The notes: generated by a model from the sequence alone, not told the origin. DNA of 64,000 nt from Patulibacter sp. SYSU D01012 (GCF_017916475.1 NZ_JAFMTB010000002.1:682001-746000); one strand, 5' to 3'; positions 26,066 to 35,900 are shown, numbered from the stretch's first letter. Numbers and translations are program-made.

Positions 26066-26242
26066 ACCCCCCGACCGTGGCACACGGACGGATGGTTCCC
26101 CGTACAACCGTCGATCCGGCCGCTCGCCGCGTCGTGCGTCCGTCCGCGCACGCCGTCCGCGCCTTCAGCCGCGCCCGGCGCCCGCCGATCGCCCGGGCAT
26201 CGACGCGGCCGTCCGTCCCCGACCGCCGTGCCGTCCCACCCC

Positions 26243-27166
26243 GTGACCGCTGACCTTCGCCCGCCTTCGCCTCCGCCACCACCCGCAGCCCCGCCCGACG
26301 AGCCCGCCGCACCGGTCGGCGACCCCGACTGCGCCCTGCTGCTCGACCCGTGCCGGCGGATCCTGTGGTGCAGCCCGGCGCTCGGCGCCGCGCTGGGCCG
26401 CGACCCTGACGAGATGGTGGGTTTGCGCGGCACCGAGCTGCTGCACCCCGACGACCGACGCCTGGACGACGAGCTGTTCGCGGGGCTCGTGGAGGGCACG
26501 ATCCCGCGCTTCCGCCTGCGCAAGCGGTTCCTGACCGGCCGCTCCGGCGTGCTCTGGGCGACGACCTGCTTCTGCGCGTGCCCGGACGCCGACGGGGTGC
26601 GCGTGCTCGTGCGCATCACGCCCGACGACCGGGCCGTCCGGCCGTCGATCCGGCCCGTGGCCCCGGCCGGCGCCGCCGCGGCGCCCCCGGCCGGCGCGCC
26701 GCCGATCCGCGACGCCGCGCGCTTCCGCGAGGCGCTCGCGCTGCGGCTGGCCCGCTGCACCGTCGACGGCACCGCCGCCGAGCTGCTCGTGCTCGGGATC
26801 GGGGGCGAGCCGGGCCTGCCCCCGACGGGCGCCGACGACCGGCTGCTGCAGGCGGCCGTGCGCGACGCGCTCTCGCCCTCGTGCGTCGCCGGCCACCTCG
26901 CCCCCGGTCGCGTCGCCGTCCTGCGCACCGATCCCGATCCGGCGGCCACCCGCGAGGCGGTCGCGGCCGTCGTCCTGGGGACGGCGCGGGCGCACCGCGC
27001 CGGCGGGACCCCGACCGCCAGGCCGCGGGTGACGGCCGCGAGCTGCCGGCTGGACCGGCACACCCCGGGCCCGAGGGCCGCGCTCGACGCCGCCCTGCGC
27101 GCGCTCGACCGGGCGCGGACGGACGGCGACGCGCACCGCGTCGTGCCCCCGTGGCCCCCGGCGTGA
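26243..27166 (+). CDS. PAS protein with degenerate GGDEF-like domain
   Basis: The protein has 307 residues from this GTG. After a Pro-rich start comes a PAS domain (about 28-130: CALLLDPCRRILWCSPALGAALGRDPDEMVGLRGTELLHPDDR). The C-terminal half (about 155-300) follows the GGDEF fold pattern: a hydrophobic strand LLVLGIG, DRLLQAAVRDAL, then HLAPGRVAVL where GGDEF should be, and AALDAALRALDRAR at the end. The catalytic motif is gone, so it is unlikely to make c-di-GMP. GTG at 26228 is another possible start. Role unknown; perhaps a sensor or nucleotide receptor. Confidence 0.65.
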   Translation: MTADLRPPSPPPPPAAPPDEPAAPVGDPDCALLLDPCRRILWCSPALGAALGRDPDEMVGLRGTELLHPDDRRLDDELFAGLVEGTIPRFRLRKRFLTGRSGVLWATTCFCACPDADGVRVLVRITPDDRAVRPSIRPVAPAGAAAAPPAGAPPIRDAARFREALALRLARCTVDGTAAELLVLGIGGEPGLPPTGADDRLLQAAVRDALSPSCVAGHLAPGRVAVLRTDPDPAATREAVAAVVLGTARAHRAGGTPTARPRVTAASCRLDRHTPGPRAALDAALRALDRARTDGDAHRVVPPWPPA

Positions 27167-27191
27167 GCCCCGTCCGTCCGTGCGCCGCCCC

Positions 27192-27197
27192 TAGGAT
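27192..27197 (+). promoter_or_regulatory. -10 element TAGGAT before meaB
   Basis: TAGGAT ends 6 bases before the meaB ATG, predicting a leaderless mRNA. Confidence 0.65.
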
Positions 27198-27203
27198 GCG
27201 CGC

Positions 27204-28196
27204 ATGGACGACGACCTCGGCGCGACGCTCGCCGCCCGCCTGCGCGACGGCGACCTGACCGCCGCGCCGGCGGTGCTCAACCTCGTCGAGACGCGCACCC
27301 CGGCCGCGCGGGCGCAGACCGCGACGCTGCTCGAGCGGCTCTCCCCCGCCGCCCTCGGCCACGAGCCGCGCGGGCACGTGGTCGGGGTGACCGGGCCGCC
27401 CGGCGCGGGCAAGTCGACGCTGCTGAGCGAGCTCGTGCGCACCCTGCGCGAGGAGGGCCGCACGGTCGCGGTGCTGGCGGTCGACCCGTCCAGCCGGCGG
27501 ACGGGCGGCTCGCTGCTGGGCGACCGGGCGCGCATCACCGTCGACCCGCAGGACCGCGGCGTCTTCATCCGCTCCACCGCGGCGGCCGACCGGCTCGGCG
27601 GCCTGGCCGGACCCACCCGCGCGGCGGCGCAGGCGCTGGCGGCGGCGTTCGACGTCGTGGTCGTGGAGACCGTCGGCGTCGGCCAGTCCGAGACCGACGT
27701 GGCGGACGTGGCGGACACCGTCGTCGTGATCGTCCAGCCGGGCTCGGGCGACGTCCTGCAGTTCCTGAAGAGCGGGATCATGGAGATCCCGGACGTCCTG
27801 GTGATCACGAAGGCCGACCTGGGCCGGATCGCCCAGCGGGCCCGCGCCGACGTGCGGGCCGCGCTGCGCTCCGTCGGCGACCGCAGCACGAAGGTCGTGG
27901 CGGTCTCGTCGGTCCCGCCGGCGACGGGCTTCGCGGACCTCGTCGCCGCGATCGACGCGCACGGCGCCGCGGTGGACGTCGCCACGGCCCGGCGGGACGC
28001 TCGCCGGCGCACCGCCGTCGACGACTTCCGCCTGGAGTGGGGCGAGCGCGGCCTGGCGCGGCTGGGCGGCCGCGCCGCCGCGCTGCGCCTCCTGGCCGCG
28101 ACCAGCGATGATCTGGCCGTGCCGATCCTGATCCACGAGCTCGAGCGGGCCGCCGGCCTGGCCGACGCCCCGCCCGTCGCGGAGGCCGCCCGATGA
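27204..28196 (+). CDS. meaB: MeaB/ArgK-type GTPase, methylmalonyl-CoA mutase chaperone
   Basis: G protein that guards B12 loading and repair of methylmalonyl-CoA mutase (or a related acyl-CoA mutase). The protein has 330 residues. P-loop VTGPPGAGKSTLLSEL, VDPSSRRTGGSLLGDRARI (switch region), VVVETVGVGQSETDVADVAD, and NKxD-type motif ITKAD are all present. The mutase genes are not in the window. The ATG lies 6 bases after a TAGGAT -10. Overlaps the next gene by 4 bases. Confidence 0.95.
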   Translation: MDDDLGATLAARLRDGDLTAAPAVLNLVETRTPAARAQTATLLERLSPAALGHEPRGHVVGVTGPPGAGKSTLLSELVRTLREEGRTVAVLAVDPSSRRTGGSLLGDRARITVDPQDRGVFIRSTAAADRLGGLAGPTRAAAQALAAAFDVVVVETVGVGQSETDVADVADTVVVIVQPGSGDVLQFLKSGIMEIPDVLVITKADLGRIAQRARADVRAALRSVGDRSTKVVAVSSVPPATGFADLVAAIDAHGAAVDVATARRDARRRTAVDDFRLEWGERGLARLGGRAAALRLLAATSDDLAVPILIHELERAAGLADAPPVAEAAR

Positions 28197-28465
28197 CCGA
28201 CGGCCCCGACGACGCCCCGGGCGCGCCGGCCGTCCGCCGCCTGACGGACGCCGACGCGGCGGGCCGCCGCGGGCGGCTGGGCGACGCCGACGCCGAGCTG
28301 CCGCGCAGCCGCCCGTTCGCGCAGAACGCCGCGATCGTCGTCGGCGCGTTCGCCGGTGGCACCGCGATCGCCGAGCTGCTGGGCGCCGCCAACCTCGGCA
28401 CCGCGATGAGCTTCGGCCAGATCGCCTTCGCCCTCGCGCTCGTCTGGGTGCTCGTCCGCCGCTAG
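28193..28465 (+). CDS. Small two-helix membrane protein
   Basis: The protein has 90 residues and no recognised family. The first 40 are charged and disordered. Two membrane helices follow (about 43-64, NAAIVVGAFAGGTAIAELLGA, and 70-88, FGQIAFALALVWVLV). It is translationally coupled to meaB (ATGA). Its stop overlaps the stop of the convergent next gene (CTAG shared). Function unknown. Confidence 0.75.
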   Translation: MTDGPDDAPGAPAVRRLTDADAAGRRGRLGDADAELPRSRPFAQNAAIVVGAFAGGTAIAELLGAANLGTAMSFGQIAFALALVWVLVRR

Positions 28466-30339
28466 ACCGGCGGCCGGACGCCCGCGGGCGCCGGCCGGTG
28501 CCGCTCGAGCAGCGCCGCCAGCGCGAGCAGGACGCCCCCGACGACGGCGAGCAGCACCGCCCACGCCGGCGCGCCGTCGCGCAGCGCGCTGCGGGACGGG
28601 TCCGCGCCCAGCACCAGGTCGGCGGCGCGCAGGCTGCCCGCGCGCCCGGGGTCCGCGACCGCGCCCGCCCCGCCGGCGAAGAGCGCCAGCGCGACCGTGC
28701 CGGCCGCGACCGCGGCGGCCCCCGCCCCCGCGGGCCGACGCGCGGCGGCCGCGGCGACCAGCGCCAGCCCCAGGGCGAGCCCGGGGACGAGCGCCACCGC
28801 GACGACGCGGGCGACGGCCGGCACCGCGGCGTCCCCCGCCTGCGCGCCCAGGACCCCGGCGACCGCGGCGGCCCACCCGGCACCCGCCACGGCGGCCCCG
28901 GCCGCGACGGCGGCCGCGCGGGGGCGCGCCCCCGCCGGGCCGGCGAGCGCGACGGCGCCGGCGCCGGCCAGCACGAGCGCCGCCGGGCCGACGGTCGCGG
29001 CGACGAAGCCGGCGAGCGCCCCGTACGCCGCCCCCGAGCTGAGCGCGAGGATCAGCCCCCACAGCAGGCCCGACGCCAGGAAGCCCGCCGCCGCGAGCAC
29101 GGCCGCCGAGGCCCGGTGGCGCGCCGCCACCAGGGCGACGAGCACGACCTGCGCCCCCAGCCCCGCGATCCACGGCAGGGACAGACGTCCGACGTCCGGG
29201 GCATCGGGCGCAAGGAGCGTCACCACGGGGTCCAGCGCCCGCACGGCGGCGAGGACGACGAGGGCCGCCGCGACGGCCGGGCGGCCGGACGCGCGCAGCG
29301 CCACCCCGGCGGCGAGCAGCGCGGCGGCCAGCCCGACGGCCGCGCCGACGCCCCGTCCGCCGACCGGCCCGGCCGCGCCCGCGAGCGCGACGCCGACCCC
29401 CAGCAGCGCGGCCGCCAGGGCCGCGAGCGCGGCGGGACGGCCGGCGGACCACCCGCGGCCGGGCACGGCGCTCCCGGCCGCGAGTAGGAGCAGGAGCGCC
29501 GGCACGACGAGCAGGCCGGCGGCGCCCGCCCCGCCGTCCGTGGGGCGCACGAGGAGCAGGACGCAGGCGGCCCCCACCCCCGCGACCGGGTCGCGGCGGA
29601 CGAGGGCGGCGCCCCCGACGCCTGCGGCCACGGCCAGCGCCGCGGCCATCGCTCCCGCCTGCGCCGCGGGCGATCCGGCGAGGTCCGGGACCGCCGCGAG
29701 CCCGTCGAGCGCCGCCAGCAACCCGGACGCCTCGCCGACGAGCGCCCCGACCACGACGATCGCCGTCGTGCGGGCCACCCGGGCGCGGCGGTCGTCCCCC
29801 GCCGCGCCCAGCACGGCGAGCGCGCCGGCCGCCGCCAGCAGCGCCGGGCCGCGGCCGCCGGACGGCAGCACGGTCGCCGCCCCGCACAGGCCGACCGCCA
29901 GCGCGACCCCGGCCACGGCCGCCGCGCCGCGCCCCGGCAGCGTGGGCGCCAGCAGCGCCGCCGCCAGGACCGCCGCGGCGACCACGACCGCGGCGCCCGG
30001 GTCCGCGCCGTCCGGCGTCGCCCCGCCCGCCGCGGCGACCGCCCCGCCGGCCGCCAGCACCGTCCCGCCGAGCACGCCCGCGCCGGCCAGCGCGCGCACG
30101 ACCGGCGCCCCCACCCGCGCGCCGGCCGCCGTCCCGAGCGCGCGCGGCGCCGCGAGCCCGAGCAGCACGAGCGCGGCGCCGACGCCCAGCCGCGACCCGG
30201 CCGGCGCCAGCGCCGCGGCGAGCAGCACGGCGGCGCCGAGCGGCACCGCCGCGGCGGCGGTCAGCAGCGCGGCCGGCCGGGGCGCCCCCGCCCCGCGGCG
30301 CCCGGCGCGCGGTCGGGGGGTCGTCCCTGCGGCGGCCAT
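28462..30339 (-). CDS. Large Ala-rich polytopic membrane protein, unknown function
   Basis: The protein has 625 residues with about 18-20 hydrophobic segments, extremely rich in Ala, Gly, Val and Leu. I do not recognise a family. Charged residues are confined to short loops (GDDRRARVARTT, RRDPVAG, HRASA). A TAGGGT -10 six bases before the ATG and an in-frame stop shared with the convergent neighbour support it as a real gene. It could be a transporter, flippase or NuoN/M-like protein, but nothing decides this. Both other strands are also open because of the base bias. Confidence 0.65.
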   Translation of the reverse strand: MAAAGTTPRPRAGRRGAGAPRPAALLTAAAAVPLGAAVLLAAALAPAGSRLGVGAALVLLGLAAPRALGTAAGARVGAPVVRALAGAGVLGGTVLAAGGAVAAAGGATPDGADPGAAVVVAAAVLAAALLAPTLPGRGAAAVAGVALAVGLCGAATVLPSGGRGPALLAAAGALAVLGAAGDDRRARVARTTAIVVVGALVGEASGLLAALDGLAAVPDLAGSPAAQAGAMAAALAVAAGVGGAALVRRDPVAGVGAACVLLLVRPTDGGAGAAGLLVVPALLLLLAAGSAVPGRGWSAGRPAALAALAAALLGVGVALAGAAGPVGGRGVGAAVGLAAALLAAGVALRASGRPAVAAALVVLAAVRALDPVVTLLAPDAPDVGRLSLPWIAGLGAQVVLVALVAARHRASAAVLAAAGFLASGLLWGLILALSSGAAYGALAGFVAATVGPAALVLAGAGAVALAGPAGARPRAAAVAAGAAVAGAGWAAAVAGVLGAQAGDAAVPAVARVVAVALVPGLALGLALVAAAAARRPAGAGAAAVAAGTVALALFAGGAGAVADPGRAGSLRAADLVLGADPSRSALRDGAPAWAVLLAVVGGVLLALAALLERHRPAPAGVRPPV

Positions 30340-30345
30340 CCGGCC

Positions 30346-30351
30346 ACCCTA
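30346..30351 (-). promoter_or_regulatory. -10 element TAGGGT (leaderless)
   Basis: Minus-strand TAGGGT, 6 bases before the ATG at 30339. Confidence 0.6.
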
Positions 30352-30443
30352 GACGCGCGCTGCGGCGCCCGGCCGGCCGCGCCGCGCCGCGTCGTGGCGC
30401 GTCGCCGCTCGGAGCCGCTGAGGGAATCCGCAGGATCCCCCGC

Positions 30444-30449
30444 TACCCT
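30444..30449 (+). promoter_or_regulatory. -10 element TACCCT before dedA-type gene
   Basis: TACCCT, 7 bases before the GTG at 30457. Confidence 0.55.
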
Positions 30450-30456
30450 GCTCTGC

Positions 30457-31137
30457 GTGCTGCCCTCCCTGACGGCCGAGATCACGGCCCCGCTCGCGCT
30501 GCTCCCGAACTGGCTCAGCCCGGAGCACATCTTCATCGAGTACGGCCTGATCGCGATCCTGATCATCATCTTCGCGGAGACGGGCCTGCTCATCGGGTTC
30601 TTCCTGCCGGGCGACACGCTCCTCTTCAGCGCGGGCATCCTCTCCTACACGCAGCCGGACTCCGATCCGCTGTGGATGTTCCTCGTCCTCGTGCCGATCG
30701 CGGCGATCCTCGGCAACGTGGTGGGCTACGAGATCGGCCGGCGCGCCGGCCCCGCGCTGTTCACGCGCCCGGACTCGAAGCTCTTCCGGCGCGACCACCT
30801 GGAGCGCTCGCACGTCTTCTTCGAGAAGTACGGCCCGATCACGGTCTTCCTGGCGCGCTTCGTGCCGATCGTGCGCACGTTCATCGCCGTCGTCGCGGGC
30901 GCCGTCAGCATGAACCTGCGCGTGTTCGTGCTCTGGTCGATCATCGGCGCGGTGGCGTGGACGTCGGGGATCATCCTGCTCGGCCACCTGACCGCGTACC
31001 TGCTGCCGAAGAGCGCGGTCGACTTCATCCAGGGGCACATCGACCTGCTGATCGTGGGCGTCGTGCTGCTGACGGTGGTCGGCATCGCCGTCGAGCAGTA
31101 CCGCCACCGGCGCAAGCCGCAGAGCGACGCGGCCTGA
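30457..31137 (+). CDS. DedA-family membrane protein
   Basis: DedA/VTT proteins are membrane proteins linked to lipid carrier recycling and membrane homeostasis. The protein has 226 residues. Features: amphipathic start, FAETGLLIGFFLPGDTLLFSAGIL (conserved E and PGD), LGNVVGYEIGRRAGP, the FFEKYGPITVFLARFVPIVRTFIAVVAGAVSMNLRVFVLW block with R-F-x-P-x-x-R, and C-terminal membrane helices. GTG start chosen because the -10 is 7 bases upstream; an upstream ATG would place the start before the promoter. Confidence 0.93.
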   Translation: MLPSLTAEITAPLALLPNWLSPEHIFIEYGLIAILIIIFAETGLLIGFFLPGDTLLFSAGILSYTQPDSDPLWMFLVLVPIAAILGNVVGYEIGRRAGPALFTRPDSKLFRRDHLERSHVFFEKYGPITVFLARFVPIVRTFIAVVAGAVSMNLRVFVLWSIIGAVAWTSGIILLGHLTAYLLPKSAVDFIQGHIDLLIVGVVLLTVVGIAVEQYRHRRKPQSDAA

Positions 31138-31143
31138 GCCCGG

Positions 31144-31157
31144 GCCCGCCGGCGGGC
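31144..31157. terminator. Short palindrome between convergent genes
   Basis: GCCCGCCGGCGGGC between the dedA-type stop and the stop of the following minus-strand gene. Possible shared terminator; no T-run. Confidence 0.35.
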
Positions 31158-31158
31158 G

Positions 31159-31809
31159 TCAGCCGCCGCGGGCGCCCTGGGCCTCCATCGCCCGCCGCTG
31201 CTCGGGCGTCAGCGCGCCGTCGGCCGGGTCCTTCGGCAGGTTCCTCGGGTCCGGCACGAGCGACCCGGTGCCCTGCGGCACGGTGACGCCGCCGCTCGAC
31301 CGCGGCGGCGGGGCCGCGTCGGTCGTGCTCGCGGGCGCCGGGATGGTCCCGGCCCCGGCGGGCGCGGTCACCGTCGTCGGCCCGGCGGGCGTCGGGCTCG
31401 TCCGCGGTGCGCCGAGCGCCGTGATCCGCCAGGCCCCGTCGGCCTTGCGCAGCGCCAGGACGTCGTCGGAGGGCTGCTGCCCCGCGGCGGTCGTCCGCAC
31501 GGCCGCGGTGGCGGAGTCGTCGACGACGACCACGTTCGTGATCGTCAGCTCCGGGTCGCGCACGTTCGCGAACCCGATGCGCAGGGCCTGCGGGCACGGC
31601 AGGTCGATCGCGTCCAGGGTGGACCGCAGCGACGGCGCCAGGAGATCGCGGCAGATCCCGTCGTAGTCCTTGTCCTGGACCGCCGCGGCGAAGCGCTCCA
31701 CGGTGGCGCGCACGCGGTCGCGGTCGTCCGTGCGCCACGAGGCGACGGCCAGGACCACGGCGGCGGCGGCCGCCGCGCCGAGCAGCCCGATGAGGAGCCT
31801 GCGCCGCAC
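31159..31809 (-). CDS. Membrane-anchored NTF2-like protein, unknown function
   Basis: The protein has 216 residues: one N-terminal membrane helix (about 4-24), then a domain (about 30-120) whose pattern DRVRATVERFAAAVQDKDYDGICRDLLAPSLRST and LRKADGAWRITALG resembles NTF2/SnoaL-type folds seen in actinobacterial secreted proteins. The last 90 residues are Pro/Thr/Ala-rich and probably disordered. It would face outward. GTG start, 6 bases from a TACGCT -10. Confidence 0.7.
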   Translation of the reverse strand: MRRRLLIGLLGAAAAAAVVLAVASWRTDDRDRVRATVERFAAAVQDKDYDGICRDLLAPSLRSTLDAIDLPCPQALRIGFANVRDPELTITNVVVVDDSATAAVRTTAAGQQPSDDVLALRKADGAWRITALGAPRTSPTPAGPTTVTAPAGAGTIPAPASTTDAAPPPRSSGGVTVPQGTGSLVPDPRNLPKDPADGALTPEQRRAMEAQGARGG

Positions 31810-31815
31810 CGCGGG

Positions 31816-31821
31816 AGCGTA
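31816..31821 (-). promoter_or_regulatory. -10 element TACGCT (leaderless)
   Basis: Minus-strand TACGCT, 6 bases before the GTG at 31809. Confidence 0.55.
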
Positions 31822-31883
31822 CCGCCGCCGGCGCCCGGGGCGGCGGACCGGGCCGGCGCGCGCGCCGCACGCCCGCTGGCGCG

Positions 31884-31889
31884 TACGAT
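31884..31889 (+). promoter_or_regulatory. -10 element TACGAT (leaderless)
   Basis: TACGAT, 6 bases before the ATG at 31896. Confidence 0.65.
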
Positions 31890-31895
31890 CAGGGC

Positions 31896-32459
31896 ATGCC
31901 GGACGCCGGGACCCTGCCGTGGATGCGGTGCTACCGCTGCTGGTCGACGTCCCTGGAGCTCCACGTCCACTACGACGGCATCCACCGCGTCGACCCGGCG
32001 ACGGGCTCGCCGGTGCAGGCCGTCGAGGAGCACCAGGAGGCCGTGGCCCAGTGCCTGGACTGCATGCACGACCAGCCGCACCTGCTCTTCCGGGACGGCC
32101 GCCTCGTCGCGGACGAGTCGCGCTGGGAGCGCCTGGTGATGGGCACGCCGTGGGTCGCGTCGTGCACGATCACCGTGGCCGCCGACGACGTCGAGGTCTG
32201 CTCGGGGCCCGAGGCCGGCGAGGCGCTGTCGTTCGCCGCGCTCGGCGACGCGGGCACCCAGGAGTTCTTCTCGCACGTGCGCTTCCACACCCACCAGGGG
32301 GACGACATCGTCGTGCACCTGCTCGTCGAGCTCTACGCCCGCTCGGGCGACGAGGCGGGCACGGTGCTCGAGGACGCGGCCCGCGGCCCGCTCGTCATCA
32401 CCTCGCTCGCCGAGGAGTCCCGGCCGCCGGCCGTCTCCTCGGGCGGGGGCCACGCGTGA
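31896..32459 (+). CDS. Possible zinc-ribbon protein, unknown function
   Basis: The protein has 187 residues and no recognised family. Two CxxC pairs are present: MRCYRCW (about 11-14) and AQCLDCMHD (about 52-55), spaced like a zinc ribbon. The rest is mixed alpha/beta with several His residues (HVHYDGIHR, HVRFHTHQGDD). Followed directly by a GNAT acetyltransferase with overlapping stop and start (GTGA), so the two are probably made together. Function unknown. Confidence 0.7.
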   Translation: MPDAGTLPWMRCYRCWSTSLELHVHYDGIHRVDPATGSPVQAVEEHQEAVAQCLDCMHDQPHLLFRDGRLVADESRWERLVMGTPWVASCTITVAADDVEVCSGPEAGEALSFAALGDAGTQEFFSHVRFHTHQGDDIVVHLLVELYARSGDEAGTVLEDAARGPLVITSLAEESRPPAVSSGGGHA

Positions 32460-32968
32460 GCGCCTCCGAGGCCCCGGTGCGAGTCCGGCCGATGGAGCCG
32501 CGCGACCACGACGCGGTGCTCGAGCTCAACGAGACGAACGTCGCGGTGCTCAGCCCGATGGACGCCGAGCGGCTGGCGTGGATCGCCGGGCTCGCGTCCG
32601 CCGCGCTCGTGGCCGAGGACGACGAGGGCGTGCTCGGCTTCTGCCTCGCCGTCCCCGCCGGCACGGCGTACGACAGCGCCTTCTACGCGTGGTTCGGCGG
32701 CCGGTTCGCCGACTTCCTGTACCTGGACCGCGTGGCCGTGGGCGACCGGGCGCGGCGCCGCGGCGTCGGCACGCTGCTCTACGACGCCGCCGAGGCCGCC
32801 GCCCGCCCGCACGGGCGGATGACCTGCGAGGTCAACGTGCGGCCGGCGAACGAGGCGTCGCTGGGCTTCCACCGCGCGCGGGGCTACGCCGCGCTCGAGG
32901 AGCGCCCCGCCGACGCGTCGGGCGACAAGCGCGTCGTGATGCTCGCGAAGGAGCTGCCGGCCGCCTGA
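32456..32968 (+). CDS. GNAT-family N-acetyltransferase
   Basis: Acetyl-CoA-dependent acetyltransferase. The protein has 170 residues. The acetyl-CoA loop is LDRVAVGDRARRRGVGTLLYDAAEAAAR (R-x-x-G-x-G), followed by EVNVRPANEASLGFHRARGYAALEERPA, which is typical of the C-terminal GNAT half. Substrate unknown. GTG start coupled to the upstream zinc-ribbon-like gene. Confidence 0.88.
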   Translation: MSASEAPVRVRPMEPRDHDAVLELNETNVAVLSPMDAERLAWIAGLASAALVAEDDEGVLGFCLAVPAGTAYDSAFYAWFGGRFADFLYLDRVAVGDRARRRGVGTLLYDAAEAAARPHGRMTCEVNVRPANEASLGFHRARGYAALEERPADASGDKRVVMLAKELPAA

Positions 32969-32991
32969 GCGGCCCGGCGGCGCCGGGCCGC
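32969..32991. terminator. Hairpin between convergent genes
   Basis: Perfect 10-bp stem GCGGCCCGGC / GCCGGGCCGC with loop GGC, between the GNAT stop and the NAD-glutamate dehydrogenase stop. Likely serves both strands. Confidence 0.6.
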
Positions 32992-32994
32992 CGG

Positions 32995-35900
32995 TCAGTC
33001 GGCCACCATCGCCTGCAGCTGCCGCACGGCCAGCTGGCAGGCCGGGTACGCCGCGGACGGCCCCTCGTCGTCGCCGGACAGCTCGCGCAGGAACGTCCGC
33101 AGGCGCGCCACGTCCTCGGGCCGCTCCTCGAGGAAGCGCGCGACCGCCGCCTCGGGGTCGTCGTCGGGCGCCTCGCGCAGCGCGCAGCGGGCCAGGTCCG
33201 CGCGCACGTCGAGCAGGTCGTCGCGCAGGGCCTGGACGGACCAGCGGGTCATCCGGTCCGGCGTCGCCAGCCGCTCGACCGCCCGGTGCAGGCCGTCGAG
33301 CGAGAGCTGCTCCCCCGCGTGCAGGACGGCGCCGGCGACGTCGGTGACGGAGCGGTCGATGGCGCGCGCCGCCGCGACGACGTGCGGCGCCAGCAGCAGC
33401 GCCGAGCCGGCGGTGATGCGGTCGGCCAGGTCCGCCGGGACGCCGCGGTCGACGAGCTCCTGCGTCCGCTCGCGGCGGCCCGCGTCGTCGAGCAGCTCGG
33501 CCAGGCGCTCGCGGATCTCGATCGCGCCGGCGCGGTGCAGCTCGACGGTGGCGGCGATGTCGGCGCCGCGGGCGTGGGTCAGGAACCAGCGGCTCGTCAC
33601 CCGCACCTGCTCGTCGACCTCGGCCCGCAGGCCCCACGTCACGTCGGTGTCGACGCGCTCCAGGTCGTCGACGCGCTGCCACAGCTCGCGGGCGTCCGCC
33701 GCCCCGACCGCGGTGCGGTACGCGCGGACGACGTCGGAGGTGGACGCGCCGAACTCGGCCGCGCGGCGCGCCACGAACGTCGGGCCGATCGTGTCGACGA
33801 CCTCGCTCGCCGCGTGCGTGGCGATGAGGTGCCGGCGCAGCGGGTGGTCGGGCAGCAGGTCGCCGAAGCGCTCCACCACCGCCGGCGGGAAGTACGCCGC
33901 CAGGTCGTCGTCGTAGGCCGGGTCGTCCAGGTCGTCCTGCTCCAGCAGCGCGCGGGCGACGCCGTCCTTGGCCAACGCGACGAGCACCGCGATCTCGGGC
34001 CGCGTCAGCCCGTGGCCGTCCGAGCGGCGCTCCGCCAGCTCGTCCGGGGTCGGCAGGCCGTGGTCGGCCCGGTGCAGCACGCCCTGCTCCTCCAGGGCCT
34101 GCATCAGCTCCTCGGCCGCCTGGGTGCGCCGCGGCGCCCGGCGCTCCTCCTGGGTGATCACCCGCGCCTGGGCGAAGGAGTCGGCCAGCACGTGCGCGAC
34201 GACGTCGTCGGTGACCTCGCGCAGCACGGCGTTGCGCTCGTCGGGGTCCAGGCGCCCGCGCCGGACGGCCAGGTCGAGCAGCACCTTCAGGTTGACCTCG
34301 TGGTCCGACGAGTCGACGCCGGCCGAGTTGTCGATGAAGTCGGCGTTGACGCGGCCGCCGGCGCGCGCGTACTCCACGCGGGCGCGGCGCGTCAGCCCCA
34401 GGTTGCCGCCCTCCCCCACGACCCTGCAGCGCAGGTCGCGCGCGTCGACGCGGATCGCGTCGGACGCGCGGTCCTCGGCGTCGGCGTCGCGCTCGTCGTG
34501 CGCCTTCACCACCGTGCCGATGCCGCCGTTCCACAGCAGGTCGACGGGCGCCCGCAGGATCGCCTGGATCAGCTCGGCCGGGGACAGGCGCTTGGCGTCG
34601 ACGCCCAGCGCCTGGCGCATCGGCGCCGTGACGTCGACGTGCTTGGCGGTGCGCGGGAAGACGCCGCCCCCGGCGCTGATCAGGTCGCGGTCGTAGTCGT
34701 CCCACGTCGAGGCGCGACCGTCGACGCCCGCGAACAGCCGCCGGCGCTCGGCCCACGACGCCTCGGGGTCCTGCGGGTCGGGGTCGACGAAGACGTGCCG
34801 GTGGTCGTAGGCCGCGACGAGCCGCAGGCTCTTCGACAGGAGCATGCCGTTGCCGAAGACGTCGCCCGACATGTCGCCGATGCCGACCGCGGTGATCGGG
34901 TCGGCGTTGGGGTCGATGCCCAGCTCGCCGAAGTGCCGCTCGACGGACACCCACGCGCCGCGCGCGGTGATCCCCAGCTCCTTGTGGTCGTAGCCGTGCG
35001 ACCCGCCGGAGGCGAACGCGTCGCCCAGCCAGTACCCGCGGCCGACGGCGATCTCGTTCGCGGTGTCGGAGAACGTCGCGGTCCCCTTGTCGGCCGCGAC
35101 GACGAGGTACGTGTCGTCGCCGTCGAGGATGCGGACGCCGTCGGGGTGCTCGGCGCCGTCCTCCCCGAGGTCGTCGGCCAGGTCGAGCAGCGCCGAGACG
35201 AACGTGACGTACGCGTCGCGGACGGCGGCGCGCTGGGCGTCGCCCTCGGCCTGCGCCGCCTCGCCGCGCAGCAGGAAGCCGCCCTTCGCCCCCGCCGGGA
35301 CGATGAGCGCGTTCTTGACCATCTGGGCGCGCATGAGCCCGAGCACCTCGGTGCGGTAGTCCATGCGGTCGGACCAGCGCAGGCCGCCGCGGGCGATCAT
35401 GCCGCCGCGCAGGTGGACGCCCTCGACGTCGGTCCCGTGCACGTACGTCTCCCACAGCGGCGTGGGCTGCGGCATCGCCGGCACCTCGGCGCTGCGCAGC
35501 TTGAGCGCGAGCGCGCCCCGACCGGGGCGGTACGCGTTCGTGCGGTACGTCGCCTCGATCGCGCCGAGCTGGTTGCGCAGGATGCGGTCGTGGTCCAGGG
35601 AGGGCACGTCGTCCAGCGCCGCGAGGATCTCGTCCCGCAGCGCCTCCTCCGCCGCCTCGTCGCGCGGCGCGGACGGCCCCGTCCCGTCCGTCGCCTCGGG
35701 CGCGCCGAAGCGCAGCTCGAACAGCCGCACGAGCCGCTCGGTGATCTCGGGGTGGGCCACGATGACGTCGTTCTGGTAGCCCTCCGTGAACCGCGAGCCC
35801 AGGCGCTGGCGGTAGCGGCGGTAGGCGCGCAGCGGCTCCAGCCGCTCGTGGCCCATCGACGTCAGCACGACGAGCCGGTTGAGGGAGTCGGACTCCGCGC

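Noticed and set aside
24801-26312. Alternative frame across the Old Yellow Enzyme gene
   Set aside because: The OYE frame contains all family motifs; the other frame is Arg/Gly/Pro noise.
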